Source: Streptomyces sporangiiformans (GTDB taxonomy: Bacteria > Actinomycetota > Actinomycetes > Streptomycetales > Streptomycetaceae). From it: DNA of 35,146 bases. The notes beneath the pieces were generated by a model. That model made no database searches and was not told the DNA's origin. It saw nothing but the letters and a program-made list of their open reading frames with translations. The translations under genes and the position numbers were made by a program. The stretch covers positions 1 through 35,146 of the forward strand of contig NZ_VCHX02000329.1 in the NCBI RefSeq assembly GCF_005768555.2. Direction: 5' to 3'. Below, piece by piece: positions 17,552 through 25,778 of the stretch (position 1 is the first letter of the stretch; the number at the start of each line of letters is the position of its first letter).

Positions 17552-18466
17552 CTACGCCGGGGTATCGCGGCGGGTTTCGGCCACCGCCCGCAGGACGTCG
17601 ACCAGAGCCGCCACCGTGGGGCGGCGCTCGGCGGAGGAGCGGAACACCACGACGATGTGCCGCTCGATCGTCTCGCGCAGCCGCACCACGTCGAAGCGCG
17701 AGGCACGCAGTCTGAGCATCAGATCCGTCACCGTGCTCACCCCGATGCCGGCCTCGACCAGCGCCAGGGTGGCCGCGGTGTCCGTCACCTCGTGCCGCAC
17801 ATCCGGCTCGATGCCCGCCCGTCGGCAGGCGGTGCGCACGGCGCGGCCGTAGTAGCTGTCGGCCGACGGCATGATCCACCCCAGGTCCCGGGTCTCGGCC
17901 AGGGCGACCTCTTCGCGGCCGTCCATCGACCCGGTGGGCACGGCGAGGGAGAACCGCTCCCGGTAGAGCTGAGTCACCCGCAGGGCCGGATCGCGCCGGA
18001 TGGGCACGTCGGGGTAGTCCAGGCCGAGGGCCAGGTCCACACCGCCGGAGGCGACGGCGTCGTACACCTCGTCCACGTCCATGTCGCGGCTGTGCACGGC
18101 CAGCCCGGGATGGGCCTCGTTAACGTGCCGCAGGGCCAGCGGCAGGATCTCCGCGGCGGCCGTGGCGAACAGGCCGACCCGCAGCACTCCGGAGACCTCG
18201 CCCCGGCTGCGCTCCAGCGCCTCGACGGCCTCGGCCTCGGTGGACAGGATCCGCTCGGCGTGACGGGCCAGCGTCCTGCCGGCGTCGGTCAGCTCCACCC
18301 GTCGCCCCACCCGCCGCAGCAGCTCCATGCCCGTGGCCTTCTCCAGCGCGGCGATCTGCTGGGAGACGCCGCCGGGGGTGTACCCCAGGGCCTGGGCCAC
18401 CGCCGTGATGGTTCCGCGCCGGGTCAGCTCCACCAGGGAGCGCAGCTGAGAACTCGTCCAGTCCAT
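17552..18466 (-). CDS. LysR-family transcriptional regulator (divergent from the oxidase-hglS-aldehyde dehydrogenase operon)
   Basis: This 304-residue protein has a LysR helix-turn-helix at about 4-62 (core ITAVAQALGYTPGGVSQQ) and an effector-binding domain from about 93. The ATG at 18466 has no ribosome site; it lies 6 nt after a TAGATT -10 box, so the mRNA may be leaderless. The gene is divergent from the FAD oxidase gene that opens the lysine-type operon, and its own neighbour downstream is the broken amino acid permease. It is therefore the likely activator of that operon. The inducer is unknown. Confidence 0.85.
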   Translation of the reverse strand: MDWTSSQLRSLVELTRRGTITAVAQALGYTPGGVSQQIAALEKATGMELLRRVGRRVELTDAGRTLARHAERILSTEAEAVEALERSRGEVSGVLRVGLFATAAAEILPLALRHVNEAHPGLAVHSRDMDVDEVYDAVASGGVDLALGLDYPDVPIRRDPALRVTQLYRERFSLAVPTGSMDGREEVALAETRDLGWIMPSADSYYGRAVRTACRRAGIEPDVRHEVTDTAATLALVEAGIGVSTVTDLMLRLRASRFDVVRLRETIERHIVVVFRSSAERRPTVAALVDVLRAVAETRRDTPA

Positions 18467-18503
18467 ATAGGGAATCTAATAGATCAGAAGCACGAACTGT
18501 TCA
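18466..18503 (-). promoter_or_regulatory. Leaderless-type promoter of lysR overlapping a palindrome
   Basis: On the minus strand a TAGATT -10 (18478-18473) ends 6 nt before the ATG at 18466, with TGAACA (18503-18498) as a possible -35 at 19-bp spacing. The palindrome ATCTAATAGAT (18474-18484) covers the -10 box. A regulator bound there would block its own promoter, the usual LysR autorepression. Confidence 0.5.
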
Positions 18504-18539
18504 TAGACGTCAACGGTCGGGTTGCGTCACGATGACGGA

Positions 18540-18555
18540 CAGCTAGCTGATCAGC
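18540..18555. promoter_or_regulatory. Overlapping palindromes upstream of the oxidase gene
   Basis: CAGCTAGCTG (18540-18549) and GCTGATCAGC (18546-18555) are two perfect 10-bp palindromes sharing GCTG. They lie about 100 bp upstream of the oxidase start, inside the divergent LysR promoter region. They may be part of the activator site. Short palindromes of this kind can arise by chance, so confidence is modest. Confidence 0.3.
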
Positions 18556-18655
18556 GTCTCTCCCCTCACCGACGGACGAACTCACTGACGGCCCAAGCCA
18601 CGCCCCGGGCATACCTCTTCGGCTCGGGCGTCGGTCTCTGGAAGGGATCGGCATC

Positions 18656-19894
18656 TTGTCCTCCTCATCCACCGAATCCGCCGCATCCACCGAACCTGCC
18701 GCTTCCACCGAATCCGCCGCTTCCACCGAATCCACGTACCGCACCGTTCCACCGTCAGCCGATGTCGTGATCATCGGCGGTGGCGTCATGGGTACGAGCA
18801 TCGCCTTCCACCTGGCCGAGGCCGGGGTGACCGACGTCGTCGTGGTCGAGCGCGGCGACCTCGGGTGCGGCAGCTCGGGGAAACCGATCGGCGGCGTACG
18901 GGCCCAGTTCTCCGACCCGCTCAACATCGAGCTGGGCAGCCGCAGCCTGCGAGCCTTCGAGAACTTCCCCCTCCGCCCCGGTGCGGACATCCGCCTCGAC
19001 AGCGTCGGCTACCTGTTCCTGCTCACCAGCGACCGGCAGGCCGCGGACTTCGAGATCAGTGTCCGGATCCAGAACGGCCTGGACGTCCCCACCCGCATGA
19101 TCAGCCCCCAAGAGGCCCACCGGTTGTGTCCGTACGTCAGCACCGACGGCCTCGTGGCCGCCGCCTACTCCCCCACCGACGGTCACGCCCGCCCCGGCCT
19201 GGTCGTCCAGGGGTACGCCGACGCGGCCGCCCGGGCAGGGGTCAGGTTCGCCACGCACACCGCGGTCACGGGCATCGACACCGCCGGAGATCGCGTCACC
19301 ACCGTGCACACCGACCGCGGCCCGATCTCCTGCTCCACCGTCGTCTGCGCGGCGGGCGCCTGGTCGGGGCGGATCGGCGACATGGCCGGCATCAGCCTGC
19401 CGGTGCGACCGGTGCGACGCCAACTCGCCTTCACCGAGCCCCTGGCGCCCCCGGTGCCTCGTATCCCCTTCACCATCGACTTCTCGTCGTCGGCCTACTT
19501 CCACAACAGCGACGACGGGCTGCTGTTCGGCCTGGCCGACCCCGATCAGCCGGACGGCTTCGACACCACCTGGACACCGGAGTGGCTCGGCCTCTTCCAG
19601 GACGTCGTCCGGCACCGCGCCCCCGCGCTGGCCGACATGAAGACCTCCGGCGGCTGGGCCGGCCTGTACGAGGTCACCCCGGACCACAACGCGCTGATCG
19701 GACGCTCCGGCGAGCTGCCCAACTTCCTTTACGCCACCGGCTTCTCCGGCCACGGCTTCCTGCAGGCCCCGGCCGTCGGCGAGATCGTGCGCGATCTGCA
19801 CCTGGACCGCACACCATGTGTCGACGTCTCCCCCTTCAGCGCCGACCGCTTCCAGGTCGGGGCCGAGATCCGCCCGGAAGCCCATGTGGTGTGA
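18656..19894 (+). CDS. FAD-dependent amine/imino-acid oxidoreductase (DAO family), candidate pipecolate oxidase
   Basis: This 412-residue flavoenzyme has the dinucleotide-binding motif GGGVMG (41-46) with the acidic strand end VVVERG (Glu65), and a DAO/sarcosine-oxidase-type substrate domain ending in ATGFSGHGFLQAPAVGE. It belongs with enzymes that oxidise secondary amines such as sarcosine, proline or pipecolate. Because the next genes are HglS-like and ALDH7-like, L-pipecolate to piperideine-6-carboxylate (AmaA role) is the best guess. The start appears to be TTG 18656 after GAAGGGA. Residues 5-26 are a low-complexity run coded by 18-bp tandem repeats (STESAA units), and the flavin fold only begins at about 35. 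It heads a three-gene operon. Confidence 0.8.
   Translation: MSSSSTESAASTEPAASTESAASTESTYRTVPPSADVVIIGGGVMGTSIAFHLAEAGVTDVVVVERGDLGCGSSGKPIGGVRAQFSDPLNIELGSRSLRAFENFPLRPGADIRLDSVGYLFLLTSDRQAADFEISVRIQNGLDVPTRMISPQEAHRLCPYVSTDGLVAAAYSPTDGHARPGLVVQGYADAAARAGVRFATHTAVTGIDTAGDRVTTVHTDRGPISCSTVVCAAGAWSGRIGDMAGISLPVRPVRRQLAFTEPLAPPVPRIPFTIDFSSSAYFHNSDDGLLFGLADPDQPDGFDTTWTPEWLGLFQDVVRHRAPALADMKTSGGWAGLYEVTPDHNALIGRSGELPNFLYATGFSGHGFLQAPAVGEIVRDLHLDRTPCVDVSPFSADRFQVGAEIRPEAHVV
18668..18736 (+). repeat. 18-bp tandem repeat coding STESAA hexapeptides
   Basis: Three full units (18668-18685, 18686-18703, 18704-18721; TCCACCGAATCCGCCGCW, with two changes in the second) and a partial fourth (18722-18736) run directly after the start codon of the oxidase gene. 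Each adds six residues without breaking the frame. The copies are nearly identical, which suggests recent slippage or recombination. Confidence 0.85.
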
Positions 19895-19951
19895 ACTCCT
19901 GTGATGACCGCCAGCCCGATTGACCGCCCCGTTGGAAAGGCAGACCCGTCG

Positions 19952-21382
19952 ATGATCAGCCAGTGGCAGCTGCGCGCCGCCTTCGCCGCGCGGCTCTCCG
20001 ACATGTACGGGCGGGAAGTCCCCGCCTACACCACGCTCGTGGACGTCTCGCGCGAGGTCAACGAGGATGTGCTGCGCGCGCAGGGCGCCGACGCGGAACG
20101 GCTCGGCTCCATCAGCCGGGTGACCGCGGAACGGCACGGCGCCATCCGCGTCGGCACCCCCGCCGAACTGAGCCAGGTCGCCCGCGTCTTCGGTGCCCTG
20201 GGCATGCACCCGGTCGGCTTCTACGACCTGCGGGAAGCCGCCGCCAGCGCGATCCCCGTCGTGTCGACCGCGTTCCGCCCCGTCGACGGCGAGGAACTGG
20301 CCCGCAACCCCTTCCGTGTCTTCACCTCCATGCTCACCCCCGCGGACCCACGGTTCTTCGACGCCGATCTCCGCTCCCGCCTGGAGGCGTTCCTCGCCGC
20401 CCGCGAACTGTTCCCGCCGGAGCTGCTCGCCCTCGCCGACCGGGCCGTGGCGGAGCGGGAACTGCCGGACGACGAGGCCGAGCGCTTCCTCCAACTCGCC
20501 GTCGCCGCCTTCGAGTTGTCCACCGAACCGATCGACAAGGTCTGGTACGAGACCCTGGAGAGGATCTCCGCCGTCGCCGCGGACATCGGCGGCGTACGCA
20601 GCACCCACATCAACCACCTCACCCCGCGCGTCCTGGACATCGACGAGCTCTACCGGCGTATGACCGAGCGCGGTATCGAGATGATCGACGCCATCCAGGG
20701 GCCTCCCCAGTGGAAGGGCCCCGATCTGCTGTTGCGCCAGACGTCCTTCCGGGCACTGGCCGAGCCCCGCGCCCAGCGCACCGAGGACGGCAGCGTGATC
20801 AGCGGTGCTCTGCGCGTACGATTCGGCGAGGTCGAGGCCCGCGGCATCGCGGTCACCCGCGAGGGCCGGGCCCTCTACGACCACCTGCTCGGCCTCCTCG
20901 ACCAGCGGGCGGCACTCCATCCGGATGGGGGTCCCCCCTGCTCGAGCGAAGCCGAGAGCTTGGGGGACGACCGGACCGAACTCGCGCGCACGCTGTGGGC
21001 CGAGCACGTTCCCGGCACCGAGCGGGAACTCGCCGCCCAGGGCCTGGGGTACTTCACCTATCACGTCGTGCCCGACCGGCCGGGGGACGGCAGCCGCCCG
21101 CCCACCGGCATCGACGACTTGGTGGAGCAGGGCTGGGTACGTGCCGAGCCCATCGTCTACGAGGACTTCCTGCCCCGTTCCGCGGCCGGCATCTTCCAGT
21201 CCAACCTCAGCGGCGAGGGCTCCCGGGACAACGCCCAGGAAGGTGCCGCCTACGACAGCGAATGGCTCTCCGGCGCCATCGACCGCGAAGTCCTCGACCC
21301 CTTCGCCCTGTACGAACGTCAGCAGAACGAGTCTCTCGCCCAGGTCGCCCAGGAGCTGCGGCTCGACGGCACGCCAGGCTGA
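19952..21382 (+). CDS. hglS: 2-oxoadipate dioxygenase/decarboxylase (HglS-like, DUF1338)
   Basis: This 476-residue non-haem iron enzyme is expected to convert 2-oxoadipate with O2 to D-2-hydroxyglutarate and CO2, as Pseudomonas putida HglS does. Family landmarks are the ERHGAIR segment (His62 and Arg66, candidate metal ligand and substrate-binding Arg), THINHLTPR (His219, His222), FGEVEARG (candidate Glu ligand) and VYEDFLPRSAAGIFQSNL. The ATG at 19952 matches the family N-terminus and has GGAAAGG upstream; an ATG at 19904 is possible. Residues 326-339 (GGPPCSSEAESLGD) are coded by an inserted palindromic repeat at 20927-20968 and should be absent from most relatives. It lies between the oxidase and ALDH7 genes. 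Confidence 0.85.
   Translation: MISQWQLRAAFAARLSDMYGREVPAYTTLVDVSREVNEDVLRAQGADAERLGSISRVTAERHGAIRVGTPAELSQVARVFGALGMHPVGFYDLREAAASAIPVVSTAFRPVDGEELARNPFRVFTSMLTPADPRFFDADLRSRLEAFLAARELFPPELLALADRAVAERELPDDEAERFLQLAVAAFELSTEPIDKVWYETLERISAVAADIGGVRSTHINHLTPRVLDIDELYRRMTERGIEMIDAIQGPPQWKGPDLLLRQTSFRALAEPRAQRTEDGSVISGALRVRFGEVEARGIAVTREGRALYDHLLGLLDQRAALHPDGGPPCSSEAESLGDDRTELARTLWAEHVPGTERELAAQGLGYFTYHVVPDRPGDGSRPPTGIDDLVEQGWVRAEPIVYEDFLPRSAAGIFQSNLSGEGSRDNAQEGAAYDSEWLSGAIDREVLDPFALYERQQNESLAQVAQELRLDGTPG
20927..20968 (+). repeat. 42-bp palindromic Streptomyces repeat inserted in frame in hglS
   Basis: The element begins GGGGGTCCCCCCTGCTCGAG and ends CGAGAGCTTGGGGGAC, an imperfect hairpin whose outer arms are GTCCCCC and GGGGGAC. 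I recognise this sequence type from intergenic spacers of many Streptomyces genomes. Here it is exactly 42 bp, 14 codons with no stop, inside the hglS reading frame at a loop between two helices. Its phase keeps the gene open. Confidence 0.75.
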
Positions 21383-21437
21383 CCCGCGGGTCCGGCCTCC
21401 TCACCCTCACCACCGTCACCACCTTCTAGGGAGCATC

Positions 21438-22967
21438 ATGACCAGCACCCCCCTGCCCACCACCGACGACCTGCGCGCCCGTGCCCGCGCGAGTCTGGAG
21501 AGCATCGGCGTGACCGTCCCGGAAGGCGCCGACTTCCAGGCCCGTACGCCCATCACCGGCGAGGACCTCTTCGGCCTGACCGCCTCCACCGCGGCCGACG
21601 CCGAGGAAGCCGTGGCCGCGGCCCGCGAGGCGTTCCTCACCTGGCGCACCACTCCGGCCCCGCGCCGCGGCGAACTCGTGCGCCGCCTCGGCGAGTTGCT
21701 GCGCGACCACAAGAGCGACCTGGCCGACCTCATCACCATCGAGGCGGGCAAGATCCGCTCGGAGGCGCTCGGCGAGGTCCAGGAGATGATCGACATCTGT
21801 GACTTCGCGGTCGGCCTGTCCCGCCAGCTCTACGGCCGCACCATCGCCTCCGAGCGCCCGGGCCACCGCCTCGCCGAGACCTGGCACCCGCTGGGTGTCG
21901 TCGGCGTCATCTCCGCGTTCAACTTCCCCGCCGCCGTGTGGTCGTGGAACACCGCCGTCGCCCTGGCCTGCGGCGACACGGTGGTCTGGAAGCCCTCCGA
22001 GCTGACCCCGCTGATCTCACTGGCCTCTGACCGGCTGCTGGCCCAGGCCGCCGAAGAGGTCGGCGCCCCACGTGACGTACACCGTCTCCTGCTCGGCGAC
22101 CGCGCCCTCGGCGAGAAGCTCGTGGACGATCCGCGGGTCGCACTCGTGAGCGCCACCGGCTCCACCCGCATGGGCCGCGAGGTCGGCCCCCGCGTCGCGG
22201 CCCGCTTCGGGCGCAGCCTGCTGGAACTCGGCGGCAACAACGCCGCCGTCGTCGCCCCGTCCGCCGACCTCGACCTCGCCGTCCAGGGCATCGTCTTCGC
22301 CGCCGCCGGCACCGCGGGCCAGCGCTGCACGACCCTGCGCCGCCTGATCGTCCACCGCGACATCGCGGACACGCTCGTCGCGCGCCTGACGGCCGCGTAC
22401 GCCAAACTCCCCATCGGCAGCCCGTTCGACGAGACCACCCTCGTCGGACCGCTCATCACCACCGCCGCCCTCGACGGCATGCGGGACGCCGTCGCCCGCG
22501 CCCAGGCGCAGGGCGGCAAGGTCCTGGCGGGCGGGAACCGGCGCCTGGCCGACACGGCACCCCGGGCCGCCTACGCCGAGCCGGTCATCGTCCGCGTCGA
22601 CGAACAGACCGACGTCGTCCGCGAGGAGACCTTCGCCCCCATCCTCTACGTGCTGACCTACGACACGTTCGAGGAGGCCATCGCCCTGCACAACGACGTC
22701 CCTCAGGGCCTGTCCTCCAGCATCTTCACCCGCGACCAGCAGGAGGCCGAGCGCTTCCTCTCCGCCGAGGGCTCCGACTGCGGCATCGCCAACGTCAACA
22801 TCGGTACCTCCGGCGCGGAGATCGGCGGCGCCTTCGGCGGCGAGAAGGAGACCGGCGGCGGCCGGGAGTCCGGCTCCGACGCCTGGCGCGCCTACATGCG
22901 CCCGGCCACCAACACCATCAACTACTCCAGCCAACTCGCCCTCGCCCAGAACGTCAGCTTCCTCTAG
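21438..22967 (+). CDS. amaB: ALDH7-type aldehyde dehydrogenase, candidate L-aminoadipate-semialdehyde dehydrogenase
   Basis: This 509-residue NAD-dependent enzyme belongs to the antiquitin/ALDH7 branch, whose members oxidise aminoadipate semialdehyde (from piperideine-6-carboxylate) to 2-aminoadipate. Key residues are Asn162 in FNFPAAVWSWN, the general-base Glu263 in ELGGNN and the catalytic Cys297 in GQRCTT. The C-terminal block GGEKETGGGRESGSDAW followed by TNTINYS is characteristic of ALDH7. The ATG at 21438 follows TAGGGAG; longer frames run into hglS. Third gene of the oxidase-hglS-amaB operon, ending at a double hairpin. Confidence 0.88.
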   Translation: MTSTPLPTTDDLRARARASLESIGVTVPEGADFQARTPITGEDLFGLTASTAADAEEAVAAAREAFLTWRTTPAPRRGELVRRLGELLRDHKSDLADLITIEAGKIRSEALGEVQEMIDICDFAVGLSRQLYGRTIASERPGHRLAETWHPLGVVGVISAFNFPAAVWSWNTAVALACGDTVVWKPSELTPLISLASDRLLAQAAEEVGAPRDVHRLLLGDRALGEKLVDDPRVALVSATGSTRMGREVGPRVAARFGRSLLELGGNNAAVVAPSADLDLAVQGIVFAAAGTAGQRCTTLRRLIVHRDIADTLVARLTAAYAKLPIGSPFDETTLVGPLITTAALDGMRDAVARAQAQGGKVLAGGNRRLADTAPRAAYAEPVIVRVDEQTDVVREETFAPILYVLTYDTFEEAIALHNDVPQGLSSSIFTRDQQEAERFLSAEGSDCGIANVNIGTSGAEIGGAFGGEKETGGGRESGSDAWRAYMRPATNTINYSSQLALAQNVSFL

Positions 22968-22982
22968 TTCCCTGGGTTCCTC

Positions 22983-23013
22983 CAGACACCTCTGGTTCCT
23001 CCAGAGGTGTCTG
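22983..23013 (+). terminator. Hairpin terminator after the aldehyde dehydrogenase gene
   Basis: A perfect 13-bp stem (22983-22995, CAGACACCTCTGG, with 23001-23013) closes a 5-nt TTCCT loop, 15 bp after the stop codon. It ends the oxidase-hglS-amaB operon. Confidence 0.75.
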
Positions 23014-23051
23014 ACGCATCCGCGCGGGCAGGCGGCCCGCGCGGATGCGTC
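23013..23051 (-). terminator. Second strong hairpin, between amaB and kdpD
   Basis: A perfect 17-bp stem (23013-23029 with 23035-23051) closes an AGGCG loop. It starts at the last base of the preceding hairpin and ends 26 bp from the kdpD stop codon, so it probably serves kdpD while the first serves amaB. Two abutting perfect hairpins would block read-through in both directions. Confidence 0.75.
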
Positions 23052-23077
23052 ATGCCCGCTCGCCTGACGCGTGCCGC

Positions 23078-25636
23078 TCAGGGAGCAGTCGCCGGCCGTG
23101 AGGTGACGGACGCCGACAGGTCCGGCTGCGGCGGACGCCCCGGCGCCCTGCGCAGGCTGAGCACCATGGTGAGACCACCACCCGGAGTGTCCTCGGCGTT
23201 GAGGGTTCCGCCCATGGCCTCCGCGAAGCCGCGGGCGACCGCGAGACCGAGGCCGACGCCGGCGCCGCGAGGGGCGTCGCCGTAGCGCTGGAAGGGCGCG
23301 AACATGCGTTCCCTCGCCTCCTCGGGAACGCCGGGGCCACGGTCGATCACCCGGACCTCCACCCGGTCGGCGATGGCGCTTGCCGACACCAGTACCGGCG
23401 TACCCGCGGGGCTGTACTTGACCGCGTTCTCGACGATGTTCGCCACCGAGCGCTCCAGCAGTCCCTTGTCCACCGCGACCATCGGCAGGACCTCGGGAAT
23501 GTCCAGCCCCACGCTGTCCTCCGGCAGGCCGAAGAGCGCCATCGGCACCACCTCGTCCAGGTCGACCTCCCTGATCAGTGGGGCCACCGTGCCGGTCTGC
23601 AGCCGCGACATGTCCAGCAGGTTGCCCACCAGGTGGTCGAGGCGGTCGGCGCCCTCCTCGATCGCGGCCAGGAGTTCGGCCTGGTCCTCCTCGGACCACT
23701 CGACGTCGTCCGAGCGCAGGGACGACACCGACGCCTTGATGCCGGCGAGGGGGGTGCGCAGGTCGTGGCTGACCGCGGCGAGCAGGGCGGTGCGGATGCG
23801 GTTGCCTTCGGCCAGTTCCTTGGCCTGCTGAGCCTCCTGCTTCAGACGCTGGCGGTCCAGGACGACGGCGGCCTGGGCGGCGAACGCGGCCAGCACGCGG
23901 CGGTTCTCGGCGGGCAACACCCGGCCGGAGAGCGCGAGCGCCATGTGGTCCCCCACCGGCACGTCGACGTCCGCGGTGTCGGGGGACTGGCAGGGCCGCG
24001 GGCCCACACTGCCCGCGCAGGTCCACGGTGCCACGTCGCTCTCCCGCTCCAGCAGGGCGACCGACTCCATGGCGAAGGTCTCGCGGACCCGTTCCAGCAG
24101 CTCCTCCAGGCCGGTCTCGCCGCGCAGCACGTTGCCCGCCAGGAAGGACAGGATCTCCGACTCGGCGCGCAGCCGGGCCGCCTGATGGGTGCGGCGGGCG
24201 GCCAGGTCCACCACGGACGCCACCGACACGGCTACGGCGACGAAGACCACGAGGGCGACGATGTTCCTGGCATCGGAGATCATGAGCCGGTGCAGGGGTG
24301 GGGTGAAGTAGTAGTTCAGCAGGAGGGAGCCGAAGGCGGCGGAGGCCAGCGCCGGGTAGAGGCCGCCGAGCAGGGCCGACGCCACCGTCAGGGTCAGGAA
24401 CAGGAGCATGTCGTTCGCGAGGCCGAGGTCGGCGTTGACGCCGGTCAGGAGCAGGGTCAGGATCACCGGGCCGAGCACGCCCACCAGCCAGCCGGCGATG
24501 ATCCGCGAACGGCCGAGCCGGGCGCCCCGCGCCGCCGGCAGCCCGCGCCCCTTACCCGCCTCGTCATGGGTGATCAGGTGGACGTCCAGGTCGGGCCCGG
24601 AGTCGCGGGCCACGGTCGCACCGACGCCCGGCCCGAAAACGTACTGCCAGCCCTTGCGTCGTGAGACGCCGAGCACGATCTGCGTGGCGTTGGCGCCGCG
24701 CGCGAAGTCGAGGAGCGCCACTGGAATGTCGTCGCCGACCACATGGTGGAAGGTGCCTCCGAGATCCTCCGCCAGCGTGCGCTGCAGGGCCAGTTCCTTC
24801 GGGGAGGCGGAGGTCAGGCCGTCGCTGCCGGCGACATAGACCGCCATCACCTCACCGCCCGCGCCCTTCTCCGCCAGCCGCGCGGCCCGGCGGATCAGCG
24901 TCCGGCCCTCCGGGCCGCCGGTGAGCCCCACGACGATGCGCTCGCGCGAGCCCCAGATCTTCGACACCTGGTGCTCGCTGCGGTACTCGGTCAGGTACTC
25001 GTCGACCCGGTCGGCCACCCACAGCAGCGCCAGCTCCCGCAGGGCGGTGAGGTTGCCGGGGCGGAAGTAGTTCGACAGGGCCGCGTCGACCTTGTCGGGC
25101 TGGTAGATGTTGCCGTGCGCCATGCGGCGTCGCAGCGCATGTGGCGACATGTCGACCAGGTCGACCTGGTCGGCACGGCGCACGATCTCGTCGGGAACGG
25201 TCTCACGCTGCCGTACGCCGGTGATCGACTCGACCACGTCACCCAAGGACTCCAGGTGCTGGATGTTGACCGTGGAGATCACATCGATCCCGGCGGCGAG
25301 GAGTTCCTCGACGTCCTGCCAGCGCTTGGTGTTGCGGGAGCCGGGGACATTGGTGTGGGCCAGCTCGTCCACGAGGGCCACCCGTGGCTGCCGGGCCAGC
25401 ACGGCATCGACGTCCATCTCCGTGAAGACGCTGCCCCGGTACTCCAGCTCCTTGCGGGCGATCTCTTCCAGTCCGTGCAGCATCACCTCGGTGCGCGGCC
25501 GGTCGTGGTGTTCCACGAAGCCGACCACGCAGTCCGTGCCCCGCTCGATACGGCGGTGGGCCTCGGACAGCATGGCGTAGGTCTTGCCGACGCCCGGTGC
25601 CGCACCGAGGTAGATCCGAAGCGTGCCGCGTGCCAT
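23078..25636 (-). CDS. kdpD: KdpD potassium/turgor sensor histidine kinase
   Basis: This 852-residue membrane kinase senses potassium limitation and phosphorylates KdpE. The N-terminal KdpD domain has a Walker A motif GAAPGVGKT (11-19) and VDELAHTN; a universal-stress-like domain follows (about 230-360), then four closely spaced membrane segments (DUF4118), a GAF-like region, the HisKA box with His624 in SHDLRTPLAG, and the ATPase domain (NAVKYSP, DRGPGVPEE, GVGLGLAVA). The length is normal for the family. The ATG at 25636 begins the conserved domain but has only a weak ribosome site. It is last in the kdp operon, behind a 14-bp repeat array, and its partner kdpE lies about 7 kb away beyond the APC-like transporter. 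Confidence 0.93.
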   Translation of the reverse strand: MARGTLRIYLGAAPGVGKTYAMLSEAHRRIERGTDCVVGFVEHHDRPRTEVMLHGLEEIARKELEYRGSVFTEMDVDAVLARQPRVALVDELAHTNVPGSRNTKRWQDVEELLAAGIDVISTVNIQHLESLGDVVESITGVRQRETVPDEIVRRADQVDLVDMSPHALRRRMAHGNIYQPDKVDAALSNYFRPGNLTALRELALLWVADRVDEYLTEYRSEHQVSKIWGSRERIVVGLTGGPEGRTLIRRAARLAEKGAGGEVMAVYVAGSDGLTSASPKELALQRTLAEDLGGTFHHVVGDDIPVALLDFARGANATQIVLGVSRRKGWQYVFGPGVGATVARDSGPDLDVHLITHDEAGKGRGLPAARGARLGRSRIIAGWLVGVLGPVILTLLLTGVNADLGLANDMLLFLTLTVASALLGGLYPALASAAFGSLLLNYYFTPPLHRLMISDARNIVALVVFVAVAVSVASVVDLAARRTHQAARLRAESEILSFLAGNVLRGETGLEELLERVRETFAMESVALLERESDVAPWTCAGSVGPRPCQSPDTADVDVPVGDHMALALSGRVLPAENRRVLAAFAAQAAVVLDRQRLKQEAQQAKELAEGNRIRTALLAAVSHDLRTPLAGIKASVSSLRSDDVEWSEEDQAELLAAIEEGADRLDHLVGNLLDMSRLQTGTVAPLIREVDLDEVVPMALFGLPEDSVGLDIPEVLPMVAVDKGLLERSVANIVENAVKYSPAGTPVLVSASAIADRVEVRVIDRGPGVPEEARERMFAPFQRYGDAPRGAGVGLGLAVARGFAEAMGGTLNAEDTPGGGLTMVLSLRRAPGRPPQPDLSASVTSRPATAP

Positions 25637-25655
25637 GTTCTCGTCTCTTGGGTCT

Positions 25656-25725
25656 GGAGAGATCCGCCTGGAGGTATCCGTCTGGAGGTGTCCGTGCGGA
25701 GGTGTGCGTCTGGAGGTGTCCGTCT
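25656..25725. repeat. Five 14-bp tandem repeats between kdpC and kdpD
   Basis: Units at 25656-25669, 25670-25683, 25684-25697, 25698-25711 and 25712-25725 follow the plus-strand consensus GGAGGTGTCCGTCT; the first is the most divergent. In the kdp message the repeat reads AGACGGACACCTCC, so CACCTCC, the anti-Shine-Dalgarno core, recurs. CTGGAG and CTCCAG at 25710-25729 can also pair. The array occupies half of the 142-bp kdpC-kdpD gap, directly before the poorly marked kdpD start. Confidence 0.8.
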
Positions 25726-25778
25726 CCAGTTTGCGTCGCCGTGGGGCAATCGTCGGCGTGACCTCCGCGACAGCCCCG

